This document shows positions 1 through 10,600 of a stretch of 64,000 nucleotides of DNA, piece after piece. Position 1 is the first letter of the stretch, and each line of letters begins with the position of its first letter. The translations under genes were made by a program, and so were the position numbers. Below the pieces are notes generated by a model. That model was not told the origin of the DNA and did no database searches. It saw nothing but the letters and a program-made list of their open reading frames with translations. The stretch comes from Holothuria scabra (lineage: Eukaryota; Echinodermata; Holothuroidea; Aspidochirotida; Holothuriidae), in NCBI GenBank assembly GCA_037179385.1, contig CM074195.1:25752087-25816086 (forward strand). The letters are read 5' to 3'.

Positions 1-119
1 ATGTTCATTTATTTTCAGAATCTATCATATATACCTGTCTCTTTTTCTCCTTCTGAATCCCTTTTCTTCTTCATATCAGATTCTGCACATCACCGATGTC
101 ATCAAGGGTTGGTTTCCAT

Positions 120-232
120 ATCCCTTTTTGATTCCTTGCCGCAGGCAGGCAAGGAATCTATGCGATGGTGATGTCGTGTGTGTGTGTGTGTGTATGTGTG
201 TGTGTGTGTGCGTGTGTGTGTGTTTGTGACAC
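120..232. repeat. Hairpin head plus (GT)n of the AGGTCA repeat family
   Basis: GATTCCTTGCC and GGCAAGGAATC form an inverted pair at about 129-159, followed by CTATGCGATGG and a (GT)n run at 176-225. The same head (TTCCTTG hairpin, then CTATGC) is seen before (GT)n runs at about 10253, 36045 and 39413 and, degraded, at 12475, 15215, 54428 and 59285. It therefore appears to be the 5' module of a dispersed element. Confidence 0.5.
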
Positions 233-235
233 TTT

Positions 236-1500
236 CTTGTAAACACGATATCTTAAGATAGGAATGTCCGACACTTTTCATATTTGGTATATAAATTTAT
301 CATGTTGAGAGGAAGAACCCTATTGTTTTTGGTAGAGGTCAAAGGTCATTTGAGGTCACCAGCGGTAAAATTGCGACAATTTCAAAAATAGCTTGTAAAC
401 ACGATATCTTCAGATAGGAGTGACCGACACTTTTCATACGTGGTATATAGACTTGTCATGTTGAGAAGAAGAACCCTATTGTTTTTGGTAGAGGTCAAAG
501 GTCATTTGAGGTCACCAGCGGTAAAATTGCGAAAACGCCGAAAATGGCTTGTAAACACGATATCTTCAGATAGGATTGCCCGACAACTTTCATACTTGGT
601 ATATAGATTTGTCATGTTGAGAGGAAAAACCCTATTGTTTTTGGTAGAGGTCAAAGGTCATTTGAGGTCACCAGCGGTAAAATTGCGAAAACGCCGAAAA
701 TGGCTTGTAAACACGATATCTTCAGATAGGATTGCCCGACAACTTTCATACTTGGTATATAGATTTGTCATGTTGAGAGGAAAAACCCTATTGTTTTTGG
801 TAGAGGTCAAAGGTCATTTGAGGTCACCAGCGGTAAAATTGCGAAAACACTGAAAATGGCTTGTAAACATGATATCTTCAGTTAGGAGAGAACAACACTC
901 TTCATATTTGGTATGTAGATTTTTCATGTTGAGAGAGAGAAGCCTATTGTTTTTGGTAGAGGTCAAAGGTCATTTGAGGTCAATAGTAGTAAAATTGCGA
1001 AAACTTCGAAAATGGCTTTTAAACATGATTTCTTCAGATAGAAGTGACCGACACTTCTCATGCTTGGTATATAGGTTTGTCATGTTGAGAGGAAGAAGTC
1101 TATTGTTTTTGGCTGATGTCAAAGGTCATTTGAGGTCATCAGCGGTAAAAATGTGAAAACACTGAAAATGGCTTGTAAACATGATATCTTCAGATAGGCT
1201 TGCCCGACAATTTTCATACTTGATGTATAGATTTTTCATGTTGAGAGAAAGAAGCCTATTGCTTTTGGTAGAGGTCAAAGGTCATTTGAGGTCACCAGCG
1301 GTTAAATTGCCAAAACTTCAAAAATGGCTTGTAAACACAATATCTCCATATAAGAGTAACAGATACTTTTCATATTTGGTGTATAGATTTGTCATGTTGA
1401 GAGAAAGAAGCCTTTTGTTTTTGGTAGAGGTCAAAGGTCATTTGAGGTCACCAGGGGTAGAATTGCGAAAATTCTGTGCCTTAAAATGTAAAGAAAAATC
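236..1500. repeat. 156-bp tandem array with DR1/DR4-type half-sites
   Basis: About eight units with an exact 156-base period: the TATTG landmark recurs at 321, 477, 633, 789, 945, 1101, 1257 and 1413. Each unit contains AGGTCA-A-AGGTCA, then TTTG, then AGGTCA (for example 336-358). Units share most positions and have no internal indels. Because 156 is divisible by three, one frame stays open across units, so the long open frames here are repeat artefacts. Confidence 0.85.
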
Positions 1501-2290
1501 TGTCAAGCACTGTCAGTTTGAAAGCAGGTAAGGTATTTAATGGCAAGGAATCACTAAGCCTTTTGGCTTTCTGGTTAACGTTAACTGGTCCGCGTAACTC
1601 GAAAATGTCCCAAAAACATGATATTCATACAGGAATTTTTCTTTCTTTGGCCAATCTAGCAGCTAAGCTGATGGTTATTCATGAGAAAAGACTAGCTCCT
1701 CTAACATGTGAATTGCATCCATACCTCACAAAAACTCCGGTTGGAATTTTATAAGCTTTGGAAGAATTTCAGCCTTTAACGCTAACTTTTTAAGGGCAAA
1801 ATTCACCTTAAATTTCTTTTGCTATATTAAAAACATTTATTTATCGATTTTGAACGGGTAAAAGGGATAATTCAAGGAATATTGATATTTTCTGCCATTA
1901 ATGGTTGGAATTTAACGGTACAAGCCCCTCCTATGCCAGAAAAGAGGACATCTGTCTCCCTTTGACCCGAGGCTACGGTTTGAATTTAAAGCTCTATGAA
2001 TATGCTAATTACAGGCTACCGAAAAGTGCGCACGCGCGAAACTAAAATCCGGTTGTAAACATACGTGGACGTCAGGCGTATCAGAAGCCTTCTGAGCCTT
2101 TTTTCTGAGCCAGCATAATGTTAAGGGCTATCTGAACTTCTATAACAAAGTTAAATGCACATTGTATAACATTGACTTAAGTATTTGAAGTTGTTAAATT
2201 ACTTAATAGTGAAGAAAAAAACTGCTTTGAAATTCCTACTTTTAAATGTTTGGCTATGTGAAAGTTAATATGTAATTCTGTCATGGTATT
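1501..2290. other. Unannotated sequence
   Basis: AT-rich sequence between two tandem arrays. A short CpG-containing stretch near 2020-2080 (GCGCACGCGCGAAAC) stands out in composition. No gene, splice-bounded exon or clear element was seen. Confidence 0.4.
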
Positions 2291-2300
2291 TTAATCAGTT

Positions 2301-2900
2301 ATATCTGGCTTGATATGGCCATATCAAACTTTGTTTGTATATCTGGGAAGGTATTTCATCAATTTATATCTGGCCTGATATGGCCGCATCAAACTTTATT
2401 TGCATATCTGGGAAGGCATTTCATCAAGTTATATCTGGCTTGATATGGCCATATCAAACTTTATTTGTATATCTGGGAAGGTATTTCATCAAATTATATC
2501 TGGCTTGATATGGCCATATCAAACTTTATTTGCATATCTGGGAAGGCATTTCATCAAGTTATATCTGGCTTGATATGGCCATATCAAACTTTGTTTGTAT
2601 ATCTGGGAAGGTATTTCATCAATTTATATCTGGCCTGATATGGCCGCATCAAACTTTATTTGCATATCTGGGAAGGCATTTCATCAAGTTATATCTGGCT
2701 TGATATGGCCATATCAAACTTTATTTGTATATCTGGGAAGGTATTTCATCAATTTATATCTGGCTTGATATGGCTATATAAAACTTTATTTGCTTATCTG
2801 GGCCTTTCTTGAATCAAGTTATATATGGCTTGATATGGCCATATCAAACTTGATATATTATATCAAGGCATCTAAATCTGGCTGTATATCTGGCTCGATA
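2301..2900. repeat. 65-bp satellite with 260-bp higher-order repeat
   Basis: ATATCTGG landmarks recur at 2301, 2366, 2431, 2496, 2561, 2626, 2691 and 2756 (period 65), with degraded units to about 2900. Units 1 and 5 are identical, 2 and 6 are identical, 3 and 7 differ at one base, and 8 is a diverged match of 4, so the array is a duplicated 260-base tetramer. Most units contain the perfect 14-base palindrome GATATGGCCATATC. Confidence 0.85.
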
Positions 2901-2941
2901 TGGCCATATAAAGGCTTTATTTAACCAGATATATCCAGATA

Positions 2942-3187
2942 TCAATCCATATCTGGATTTGGAGTAAGGGTTAGGCTAGACTTAGGCTGGCTTTCGGTTT
3001 TCACCAAGTAGTAATCTGTCATGGGGATTTGTAGGCGTTCTGATAACTCTTCTTTGGTAAGTGACATTGTCTTCTCTTCAGGAGGAACTGGTTCTGTAAA
3101 AACCAAAGAGTTTGAAGGCAAGGAAGGCTCCAGGGCCAGATGGGATCCATGCTGCTGATCCTTCATGAATGCTCTGAAATTTTATCA
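2942..3187 (-). CDS. Possible minus-strand exon or exon fossil, unidentified
   Basis: The minus strand holds a frame with normal-looking amino-acid use, including EPVPPEEKTMSLTKEELSER then LQIPMTDYYLVK, ending at a stop beside the 65-bp satellite. Inside it, TTTGGTTTTTACAG is a good potential acceptor. No repeat or transposon signature covers it. I do not recognise the protein. It could be the last exon of a minus-strand neighbour, a retro-fragment, or chance. Confidence 0.25.
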
Positions 3188-3479
3188 GTTCTGTTATCAA
3201 TTATTTTCAAAAATGTCTCAACTCAAATCTTGTGCCTGCTGATAGGCTGGCCGGTTGCTAGGTACTAATTTAGAATCCATGCCCGGAAGTAGACATAATT
3301 TTACTTACTTCACAACTTCCAAAAGAGGGCGCTCAAACTTTAAAGTTTTTTTTTTTTTTTTTCTTTTTTAAGTAAAAAACCCTTTTCCTTTTTTTCCTCA
3401 CTCGAGAAACAGCGCTATGAGTGTGAGCTGTGGAAAGAAGTGAATGGTTAGTGCTGTGGAAGAAAGAAAAGCATTGTTA

Positions 3480-3575
3480 ATACCGGGACCCGAACCCTCG
3501 ACCATAGCGGGATAGCAATTCTAGCACGAAGACCAGCGCGCTTGCCTACTGCACTACAAGTGCCGCTGCCGGTGG
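3480..3575 (-). repeat. tRNA-derived SINE-like unit
   Basis: On the minus strand the sequence carries an A-box-like TGCAGTAGG and a B-box-like GGGTTCGGGTCCC about 50 bases later. The T-arm does not pair fully and the anticodon arm is poor, so this is a tRNA-related repeat rather than a working tRNA. Confidence 0.4.
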
Positions 3576-3776
3576 ATGAGTTAAAAATAATATAAGTACT
3601 GTCTAATAATACTATCTATTACATATAGCTGTAGGTATACATATATACGTGTACCTAAAGCTAACTGTATGTACTTGAGAGTGTACATATAGGTACAGTA
3701 TGAGATACGTATATGTAAAGGTTTATATACCCCTACGTATACAGTTCCTATGCATGCGTACACCTGCATATGGCCC

Positions 3777-3930
3777 ACCCTAACCCTATACCTATGCGTA
3801 CGTAACCCTTATATTATGCGTACGTAACCCTAACCTTGTTACTATGCCTATGTAACCCTAACCTTATTACTATGCTTACGTAACCCTAACCCTATTACTA
3901 TGCATACGTGACCCCTAACCCTACAGCTAT
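3777..3930. repeat. About 30-bp minisatellite with CCCTAA telomere-like motif
   Basis: Units of about 30 bases, such as TACGTAACCCTAACC followed by TTATTACTATGC, repeat about five times. Each carries TAACCCTAACC, the C-strand of the animal telomere repeat, but never a long uninterrupted run. Confidence 0.55.
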
Positions 3931-3973
3931 GACGCAGTTCCAGGCACGGATTCTAAATTAGAGCCGGTTGCTA

Positions 3974-5084
3974 TATCACGCCAATTTTTATGGGGGATTG
4001 GAGCGTTCACCCTCTAATTACAAGCCAATCAGGTTTTAACTAGTGTTGTGTGCAAAACTATGGATTAGATACAGTAGTTAGTGAAATATGATTGAAAAAC
4101 CATTTGGTAAATGTCTTTAAACATTGCAACATAAAGAGGGAATGTTCACTTGAGAATCATCGTGCACCATTCCAGTCACAAACTAGTAGCTGTCCTTAGA
4201 AATTTAGGAAATTGCCGTTCTATAATGTTTATTTGGCAGAACTAGTAGTTCCCACATTAACAAGAAACTTGCTTCCATCCTGTGCAATCTTCTACTTGTA
4301 ATTAACAATCGTTTCTAATCAGCAAATGCTTTTAAAATGTGTATTTAGAATAGTTTCCTTACATTGGTCAATTTAGGTAACTTTTGCATCACATACCACA
4401 TGGCATTATTTGAGCGAGAAGTTCTTTGAAAGCAGACAAAGATTCATTACATTTACAAACTCTGACATAGATGTTTCTTCAATGATTTATGACACAGTCA
4501 TATATTTGGGACTTCCCCACTATGCTTAAAACTGCTAGTTTTAGAGGAACTTGGGAATGCACGAAACGAACGTTCTTTCGAAAATTTACACAGCAATGGG
4601 ATTGAAAACACAGTGAGTCCCACTTGGTCATGTAAAATAGACACACCAGCTCTGGTGTATTGGTGACTGCTGTAAAAGTGTTATTGTGCAAATGATTGCT
4701 GCATAATACATTCCATGAATCCAAACATGAAGCACTTTGAAAAGAGTTTCGATAGTGATAATTTGGGTTAGAAGACAACTTGATGAATAAACTTTTTATG
4801 AAAATAATTTGGTTAAGTTCCACCCCATAACTTTTGGTGATGATTTATCAGGGCTGTTTTCACTTTTTTTAGAAATTATTTTTGCAGCCGACCATACAAT
4901 TCTGAGTGCTCTTGTTGGACTTTCCGTTTTGGAATTGCAGTGGAGCACTGATTGAGTCTCTATACTGCATTCAGTGTTGCTGATTTGAAGAGAGTTTTAT
5001 CTTTTGTTTTGTTTACCAATGTGTTGAGTGTAGGGCAACTAAAATGTTTTAAAAAAAAGTGTGCAAGGCTAGGCAGGAAGAGCA
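3974..5084. other. Unannotated AT-rich sequence
   Basis: No exon, repeat array or inverted-ended element was found. A 114-codon minus frame (4479-4823) has no recognisable protein features and is probably chance. Confidence 0.35.
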
Positions 5085-5092
5085 CTTCACAT

Positions 5093-5686
5093 TAGGGTGT
5101 CCATTTGTCCTGCTTTTGGCCGGACAGTCTGGCTTTTGAGCACCCTGTCCTCAGTTCGGGCTCACATGGCGTCGAACTTTGAAATTTTTCCGTTTTGAAA
5201 ATTCTAATGTAAAACTTCTCAACAATATGCAGCACGGACCAGCCCAGAGTCTAGATTACACGCAATCTGTTATGCACATGTCGTGCATCAGTCTCGCCTT
5301 TCGCATCTGCTGAACAAGTAGGTTGTGTATAGTACATGAGAGGGCTACGTTAAAACAATAGGAATAGGGATTGCAATACGAGCTGAATAATGTAGGAGAC
5401 TCATACATCGAAGGGCATTTACATCTGCTACTGTACGTAATGCATGGAGAATTCATTGGGCCTGCAGCATGTGTACGTACAAACCAAATTTTCAGAGTTC
5501 AACATCCCATTTTCACGACTGTAATCATGTGGCTTAGAACACCGGGAAGGGCTGTTTCCGGCCATCTGGGGGGTTTGTAAAGGTCAAAAATTTTCTGGTT
5601 TGCTATGCGCCAGCTTATAGTGGCACTCCACTTATATAGTAGCAAAGGTTGTCCTCCTTTTCTGTCATGAAGGAATGGACACCCTA
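5093..5686. mobile_element. Non-autonomous hAT transposon, 594 bp
   Basis: Perfect 13-base inverted ends TAGGGTGTCCATT and AATGGACACCCTA are flanked by a perfect 8-base duplication CTTCACAT (5085-5092 and 5687-5694). The TAGGG start and 8-bp duplication are diagnostic of hAT. The interior has no transposase; short frames inside are not meaningful. Confidence 0.85.
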
Positions 5687-5779
5687 CTTCACATCTGTCA
5701 ATGGATGGTGTTTTTATGGATATTTGTGTACATTACAAATCCCCTTTTTTTCCCTTCTGGTACTAGTTAATTGTAAATA

Positions 5780-5783
<4 letters not shown>

Positions 5784-5810
<27 letters not shown>

Positions 5811-6435
5811 TAATACGGTTTTTATAAAGCCCCTTACACAAAGAGTCTCAAAGCGCTGAAGACTGCCCAACAGGGAGTCAGTATGAAATAGTAAACAAGT
5901 GAGTTTTCAAATTACGGTAGTTTTAAATTGTCCAATAGAAGAAGAGTTCTTAACAAAAGATGGAAGATCATTCCACAATTTGGCAGAAATAATAGGAAAA
6001 GCTTGATCACCGTAAGAGTGGGTAACAGATGATTGTACATTTAAAAGAGCTTGAGAACTGGAACGAAGGTCATGTAAAGGCTTATAGGTGGATATGAGTT
6101 CCTGTAGATAATAAGGAGGAAATCCATGTATGCACTTGTAGGTTAGTAGAAGGACTTTATACTGGATGCGTTGCTGAACAGGAAGCCAGTGAAGACTGGT
6201 AAGGACAGGGGTAATGTGGTCACTAGATTTTGTAAAAGAAATTAACCAAGCAGCTGAGTTCTGAATACGCTGGAGTTTTGAAATTTGACGTCTGGGTAAA
6301 CCAGAGAAGAGGCTATTTCCATAGTCAAGGCGGCAAGTAACAAATGCATGGACCAGCTTTTCCGTAGTGTGGGTGTCCAAGAAATGATATATTTTTCCAA
6401 TTTTATGTAAAGAAAATGAAGCAGACTAGTATTAC
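5784..6435 (-). pseudogene. 5'-truncated LINE, C-terminal end of reverse transcriptase ORF
   Basis: The minus frame (stop at 5907) contains RLDYGNSLFSGLPRRQISKL, ITPVLTSLHWLPVQQRIQYK and AKLWNDLPSFVKNSSS, the typical order of the region after the polymerase core in many non-LTR retrotransposons. The frame continues upstream to about 6435 as HKIGKIYHFLDTHTTEKL. Downstream is a 3' UTR with the GCGCTTTGAGACTC and GGGCTTTATAAA motifs, ending in an (ATT)n/(ATA)n tail at 5784-5812. The polymerase and endonuclease domains are absent, so it is a dead 5'-truncated copy. Confidence 0.8.
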
Positions 6436-7140
6436 TAGTACCATTTGTGGCAGCACAGACAGTACCATTTATCAGCAATGCTGTGAAATTTTATGCAGAA
6501 GTGTAGCTGATTATTGCTTTTGGGTCATTCCATACCAATTCCACAAATGGTCCACAGGAAACCATCTCAGATTTTGATGATTTTCACATATTATGTTGCT
6601 ACATAGACAAAGGGAACACATTGAAATTATGGGGCGCATAGCCTAAGTGGTTTGGGAGTTACGGCCTCCTTAAAAGTATTGCGCAATACCATATTTTCAT
6701 GCCAAATGTTGCTTCTGAGTTTTTACATGAATATGAATGCTGATAACTTTTCACAGGAAAAAGGTATAAGGCCCAAATTTGTAAATGAGATGTCTGATGG
6801 CAATATAAATATAATCTGATGTAAGATTAGCAATACTTTGCTGACTTTTGGATATGTGGGCCCCCCAAAATGCAATTTTTCACTTCCAGAAGCAGTTTTC
6901 AAATTTTTGGGACCACCTGGACCCACTACCAATGGTCCAGAGGGCCTAAATGTTATACCTAATTAATATTTAGTCACTTCACTATAAGCAAAAGTAAGTA
7001 AATTACAACATTGATATCTTAAACAAAGATTTGGCTGGGGTCTAAAGTTGGTGCCAGTGTTCAATCTCATTCACAGACTTCAGTTGCAATGTAAGGACAG
7101 ATTGAAGTATACAACATATGCTCAAAGTACAGATATTTCT
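6436..7140. other. Unannotated AT-rich sequence upstream of exon 1
   Basis: No exon or element was recognised. If the receptor has a leader exon nearby it could lie here or further upstream, but no promoter motif could be identified with confidence. Confidence 0.35.
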
Positions 7141-7145
7141 CTTGA

Positions 7146-7469
7146 AGCGGCTCATTGAGTTGGCTCATGAAATTCAATAAATTTCATGAAATGGTCAAAC
7201 TTAGACAATCTTAATATCCTAAATACAAATAACTGTTTTATGAGTGAGTACTTAACAGCTCAATTTGGTTTTCAAAAAATTGTGACCTGGCACTTTTTCA
7301 AATTATGCACAAAGCCGTTACAAGTCAGAGCACCAAAAAAAAATTAAAAATTTTAACTTTCCCCATAACTATTGGATGTGAAGCCTGATTAATTATGCTA
7401 ATTATAAGCATTGTCTGTAGTACCATTAAAACTTTTATTAAGTTATCAATATCAACTCACTGAGCCTCT
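7146..7469. mobile_element. TTAA-flanked MITE (piggyBac-type), copy A
   Basis: The ends AGCGGCTCATTGAGTTG and CAACTCACTGAGCCTCT are inverted copies. The right side is followed by TTAA (7470-7473); the left side has TTGA (7142-7145), one base from TTAA. Internal sequence is shared with the copy at 21324-21685. It ends 80 bases before the start codon of the receptor. Confidence 0.7.
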
Positions 7470-7501
7470 TTAAATGAAGAGTTGAAAATCTTATTATTTC
7501 C

Positions 7502-7543
7502 TTTCTAATGTACAGTAATTATTTTTTCATTTCTAATGTACAG
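7502..7543 (+). promoter_or_regulatory. Duplicated 3' splice acceptor before the start codon
   Basis: The 14-base string TTTCTAATGTACAG occurs twice, at 7502-7515 and 7530-7543. Each copy has a pyrimidine stretch, a CTAAT branch-like element and a terminal AG. Either could be the acceptor of a leader intron; the downstream copy leaves only TAGGT before the ATG. Use as an acceptor is inferred. Confidence 0.45.
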
Positions 7544-7548
7544 TAGGT

Positions 7549-7692
7549 ATGAAGCTTTTAGCAGTTGGATTCATGCTGGCAGCTATAATTGGCAGTGGAT
7601 GTGTTGCGCAAAGTGATGAGTACTGCCAAGCATACCCCGTCTCCTCAAATACATCTCAAGATGGTCTGCCTTATGTGGAGAGTGAAGAGGAG
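7549..7692 (+). CDS. Coding exon 1: signal peptide and start of ectodomain
   Basis: Forty-eight codons starting at ATG 7549 and ending at the donor GAG|GTACGT. Residues 1-21 (MKLLAVGFMLAAIIGSGCVA then Q) form a typical secretory signal with a likely cleavage after the Ala at 20. The mature part is short and acidic near its end, with one Cys (26) and an N-glycosylation sequon Asn34-Thr-Ser. The start is supported by the signal peptide and a purine at -3. A good acceptor (pyrimidine tract, CTAATG branch-like sequence, CAG) lies only 5 bases before the ATG, so this is probably the second exon, with an untranslated exon upstream. It ends in phase 0, which fits the exon at 15109. Confidence 0.75.
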
Positions 7693-10600
7693 GTACGTAT
7701 ATCAGGCAGTATAGACGAATCTGGACATCAAGTGATGGTCTGATTTTAGTCGGCCATAACTAGGGTCTATCACCTTTAAATCTTTGGATTTCCTGGAATA
7801 CCTGGACCCTGGATGGTTGTATACTAAATTGTATCTTGATTTTCTCACTTTCACTGAATGTGAGGTCCTTTAAAGAGCCCATGAAATGACTCAATGACAA
7901 CGATTTGGAGTCATTCTCTGACACTATCTTTCAACAAAAAAAGCATTTATTTTAAAAAAATCTGCCCCACAAAAGAGAAATGCTCCAGTGAAATGGTACC
8001 CCTTTCAGTCCAACAATTGAAAAATGAAAAAGATTTAAAAGTGCATTGAACCAAGAATGACATCATCACAGGAACCCAATTTCACAGTGTGTATATTATA
8101 ATGCTATATTTAAGTGACATTTTGCACACAGATAGGGTAGCATGAGACTGGTACTGGCCAAATAATTTCTCAAATATATCTGAAGAATGTCCCAGTATAA
8201 AGCCAAAAATATATCAATCAAAATTTGAAATTATCACTCCCAATTCCTCAAAAGAGGAATTTTGTCATTATTCAGTCAAGCTGTCCCATTCATGTTAGGC
8301 CTATCAGTTTGAAACTTTGGTTCCAGCAATCTAGTCGATCTATGACTTAACAACAGTTCTTTCAGCCAGAAAAAGAAAGCATTTTAACTCCCATTCAATC
8401 AGATTGTTGATATCCCACCCACATTCCTTTGAAAGACATCCCTTCCAAGTAAATTTGTCACAAACATTAATGTGGAAATCATACAATGGATCTTATACTA
8501 GCATAGACTTCAAAATGCATGAAGTTGAAATAGTAACTTCATGCCAACTTTTGATAAAAAAGGAATACTTCCTGAAATAACCAAAATATCAGCTAGTCTT
8601 TTTCCCACTATAATCACTGTTCCTTTTCTTTGAACCAAGTCAAATTGCATGGACAGGCATCCAAAACAATACAGAACTTTTTGGGAGTATTAAAGCCACT
8701 GTGCAGAATGGTACACAGTATTGCATAAGGGTCTTCGTAATAAGAGAATCACTGCTTCCTCCCCAATAAAAATAATAGTTACATAACACTGGAGGAAAAA
8801 TGGATGCAATTACATCCCCCAGGAGCCTGAGGTATTTTTCTGTGTGTATAACCTCTTACCAGGGAACTTCCAAACACTTGCATGATGTATACCAAACAAG
8901 TTTCCCTGCTAGTTGGCTCATGGAATATTGAGAACTCGCAAAACTCCATCTGTTGAACAGGGGTATTTCTAGGTGTTGAAACCCCCTTTTTCGGTAGTTT
9001 TGTGAAGCAAACTTAGGATTAGGCTTTGTAATGATAATTTGTTGATTATACCAACCATTTTTAGCCATCTATACATGCAAGATCATGTAACATCAACAGA
9101 GCAGGGTATACTCCAAGTGCACTAAAGTACACACACTGTGAAGTTGGGTTCCTGTGATGATGTCATTCTTGGTTCAACGCATTTTTACATTTTTCAGCTG
9201 TTATGCTGGAAGGGATACCATTTCACCTGAGCATTTCTCTTTCGTGGGGTGGTTTATTTTAAAATGAATGCTATTTTGTTGATAGATAGTGTCAAAGAAT
9301 GACCCTAAATCATTGTTACTAAGTCATTTCATGGGCTCTTTAAATTCATGTAGACAGTCAATTTGGACTATTTAAGGCTGATGGACCCCACAGTCACTAA
9401 ACACTGGTGCTAATCAGATTCGTCTATAGATGAATCCAAGCAGCTAGTGAAGGCAGCCATTAGTAGGGTCCTTCAGCCTTAAATTGTCTTATTTTTAGTG
9501 TCTACAGGGCTCTATTTTCGTGGATGTCCGATTGTCCAGGACAACCATTTTTCTCTCACAGTGGATTATTTTCAAGCAACTTCCTTTTTGGTTGATTGAA
9601 GAAGTATATATATTTCTGGATAATCAACTCTTTCAACTTTTCTCATCATACAATTTGAGACTTCAAGTGTTTTTGTTTTGCAAAAATCATATCTTTTTAT
9701 TCTTTGAGACCAATAATACGTAAACCCAGTTACTGTTTTGTACTGTGATTGTGTGCAAAAAAGTTTCGGACAACCAAATTTTGTGTCGGACAGCTAAAAA
9801 TACTGAAGTGGTTGCCCGCAGGACAACCATAAATTTTTTTAAAATCAAGGCCTGGTCTATATACAATTCTTCACCCCATAGTCAGTTTAATTGAGGAAGC
9901 CAACAAGTATTTTAGTGAGCAATCATCCATGATACATGGAATCAAAGAATTTGAAAGATTAAAATTGATGGATCTCAGTTATGCCCAACAAAATCAAACC
10001 AGCACTTGACAATTCAGATTCATCTACACTGTATATGAATATGATTAAAACTTAAACTTTATTGTAAAAACACAAATTTTGTAAGTTTTGAAGAGATGTG
10101 ATTTGTTACAAATATAAGAAAGAATTTTGTAAAGTGACTGGTCTTAAATTTTGAGGCTTGCTAATTGTGATCACACACTGTTACCTGAAAACTCCCACTG
10201 AATGCAAATGCTCAATAATAATACTCTAATGGGAAACCACTGAAACTTCTTTTGGTTCCTTGTGTAACAAAGGAACCTATGCAGTCACCTTGGTGTATGT
10301 AAGCTTGTGTGTGTGTGTGTGTGTGTGTATGTGATGGATTGGAATGCGAGGTATGTGGTGCAATAACTCAATAACGAAGTGATCTATTTTTCAAACTTGG
10401 TGTGTATGTAGATGTTGTTCAGTAGATGTGCCCTATTGTTTTTGGTGGAGGTCAAAGGTCACTAGAGATCACCTGAGGCCAAAAAGTGAATTTCTATTAG
10501 TAGCTGTAACTCTGTATCTGTTGTTCAAATAGTGGCATGATTTTTAGGACAAGTTAGATTGGTAGGAGGTGAAAATGTTAGTACATTAACCAAAATGATT

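Larger units (their letters stand above)
3250..3973. mobile_element. Element with 11-bp flanking direct repeat (Mutator-like size)
   Basis: Inverted ends CTAATTTAGAATCCATGCC (from 3265) and GGCACGGATTCTAAATTAG (to 3961) enclose about 0.7 kb. The perfect 11-base direct repeat GCCGGTTGCTA flanks it at 3250-3260 and 3963-3973. Target duplications of 9-11 bp are typical of Mutator-like elements; assignment is inferred. The interior holds a tRNA-like unit and a short telomere-like minisatellite but no transposase. Confidence 0.55.

Noticed and set aside
440..1531. Long open frames with a repeated 52-residue unit, looking like a repeat protein
   Set aside because: They are translations of the 156-bp array; the frame is open only because 156 is divisible by three. 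No start context, splice structure or other arrays in the family keep the frame.
2301..2820. CRISPR-like regular repeats
   Set aside because: The units are contiguous without unique spacers, and the window is eukaryotic.
3480..3575. Functional tRNA gene
   Set aside because: The T-stem and anticodon stem do not pair, so it is a tRNA-derived repeat.
3777..3930. True telomere or chromosome end
   Set aside because: CCCTAA occurs only twice per 30-base unit inside a transposon-like element, flanked by ordinary sequence.
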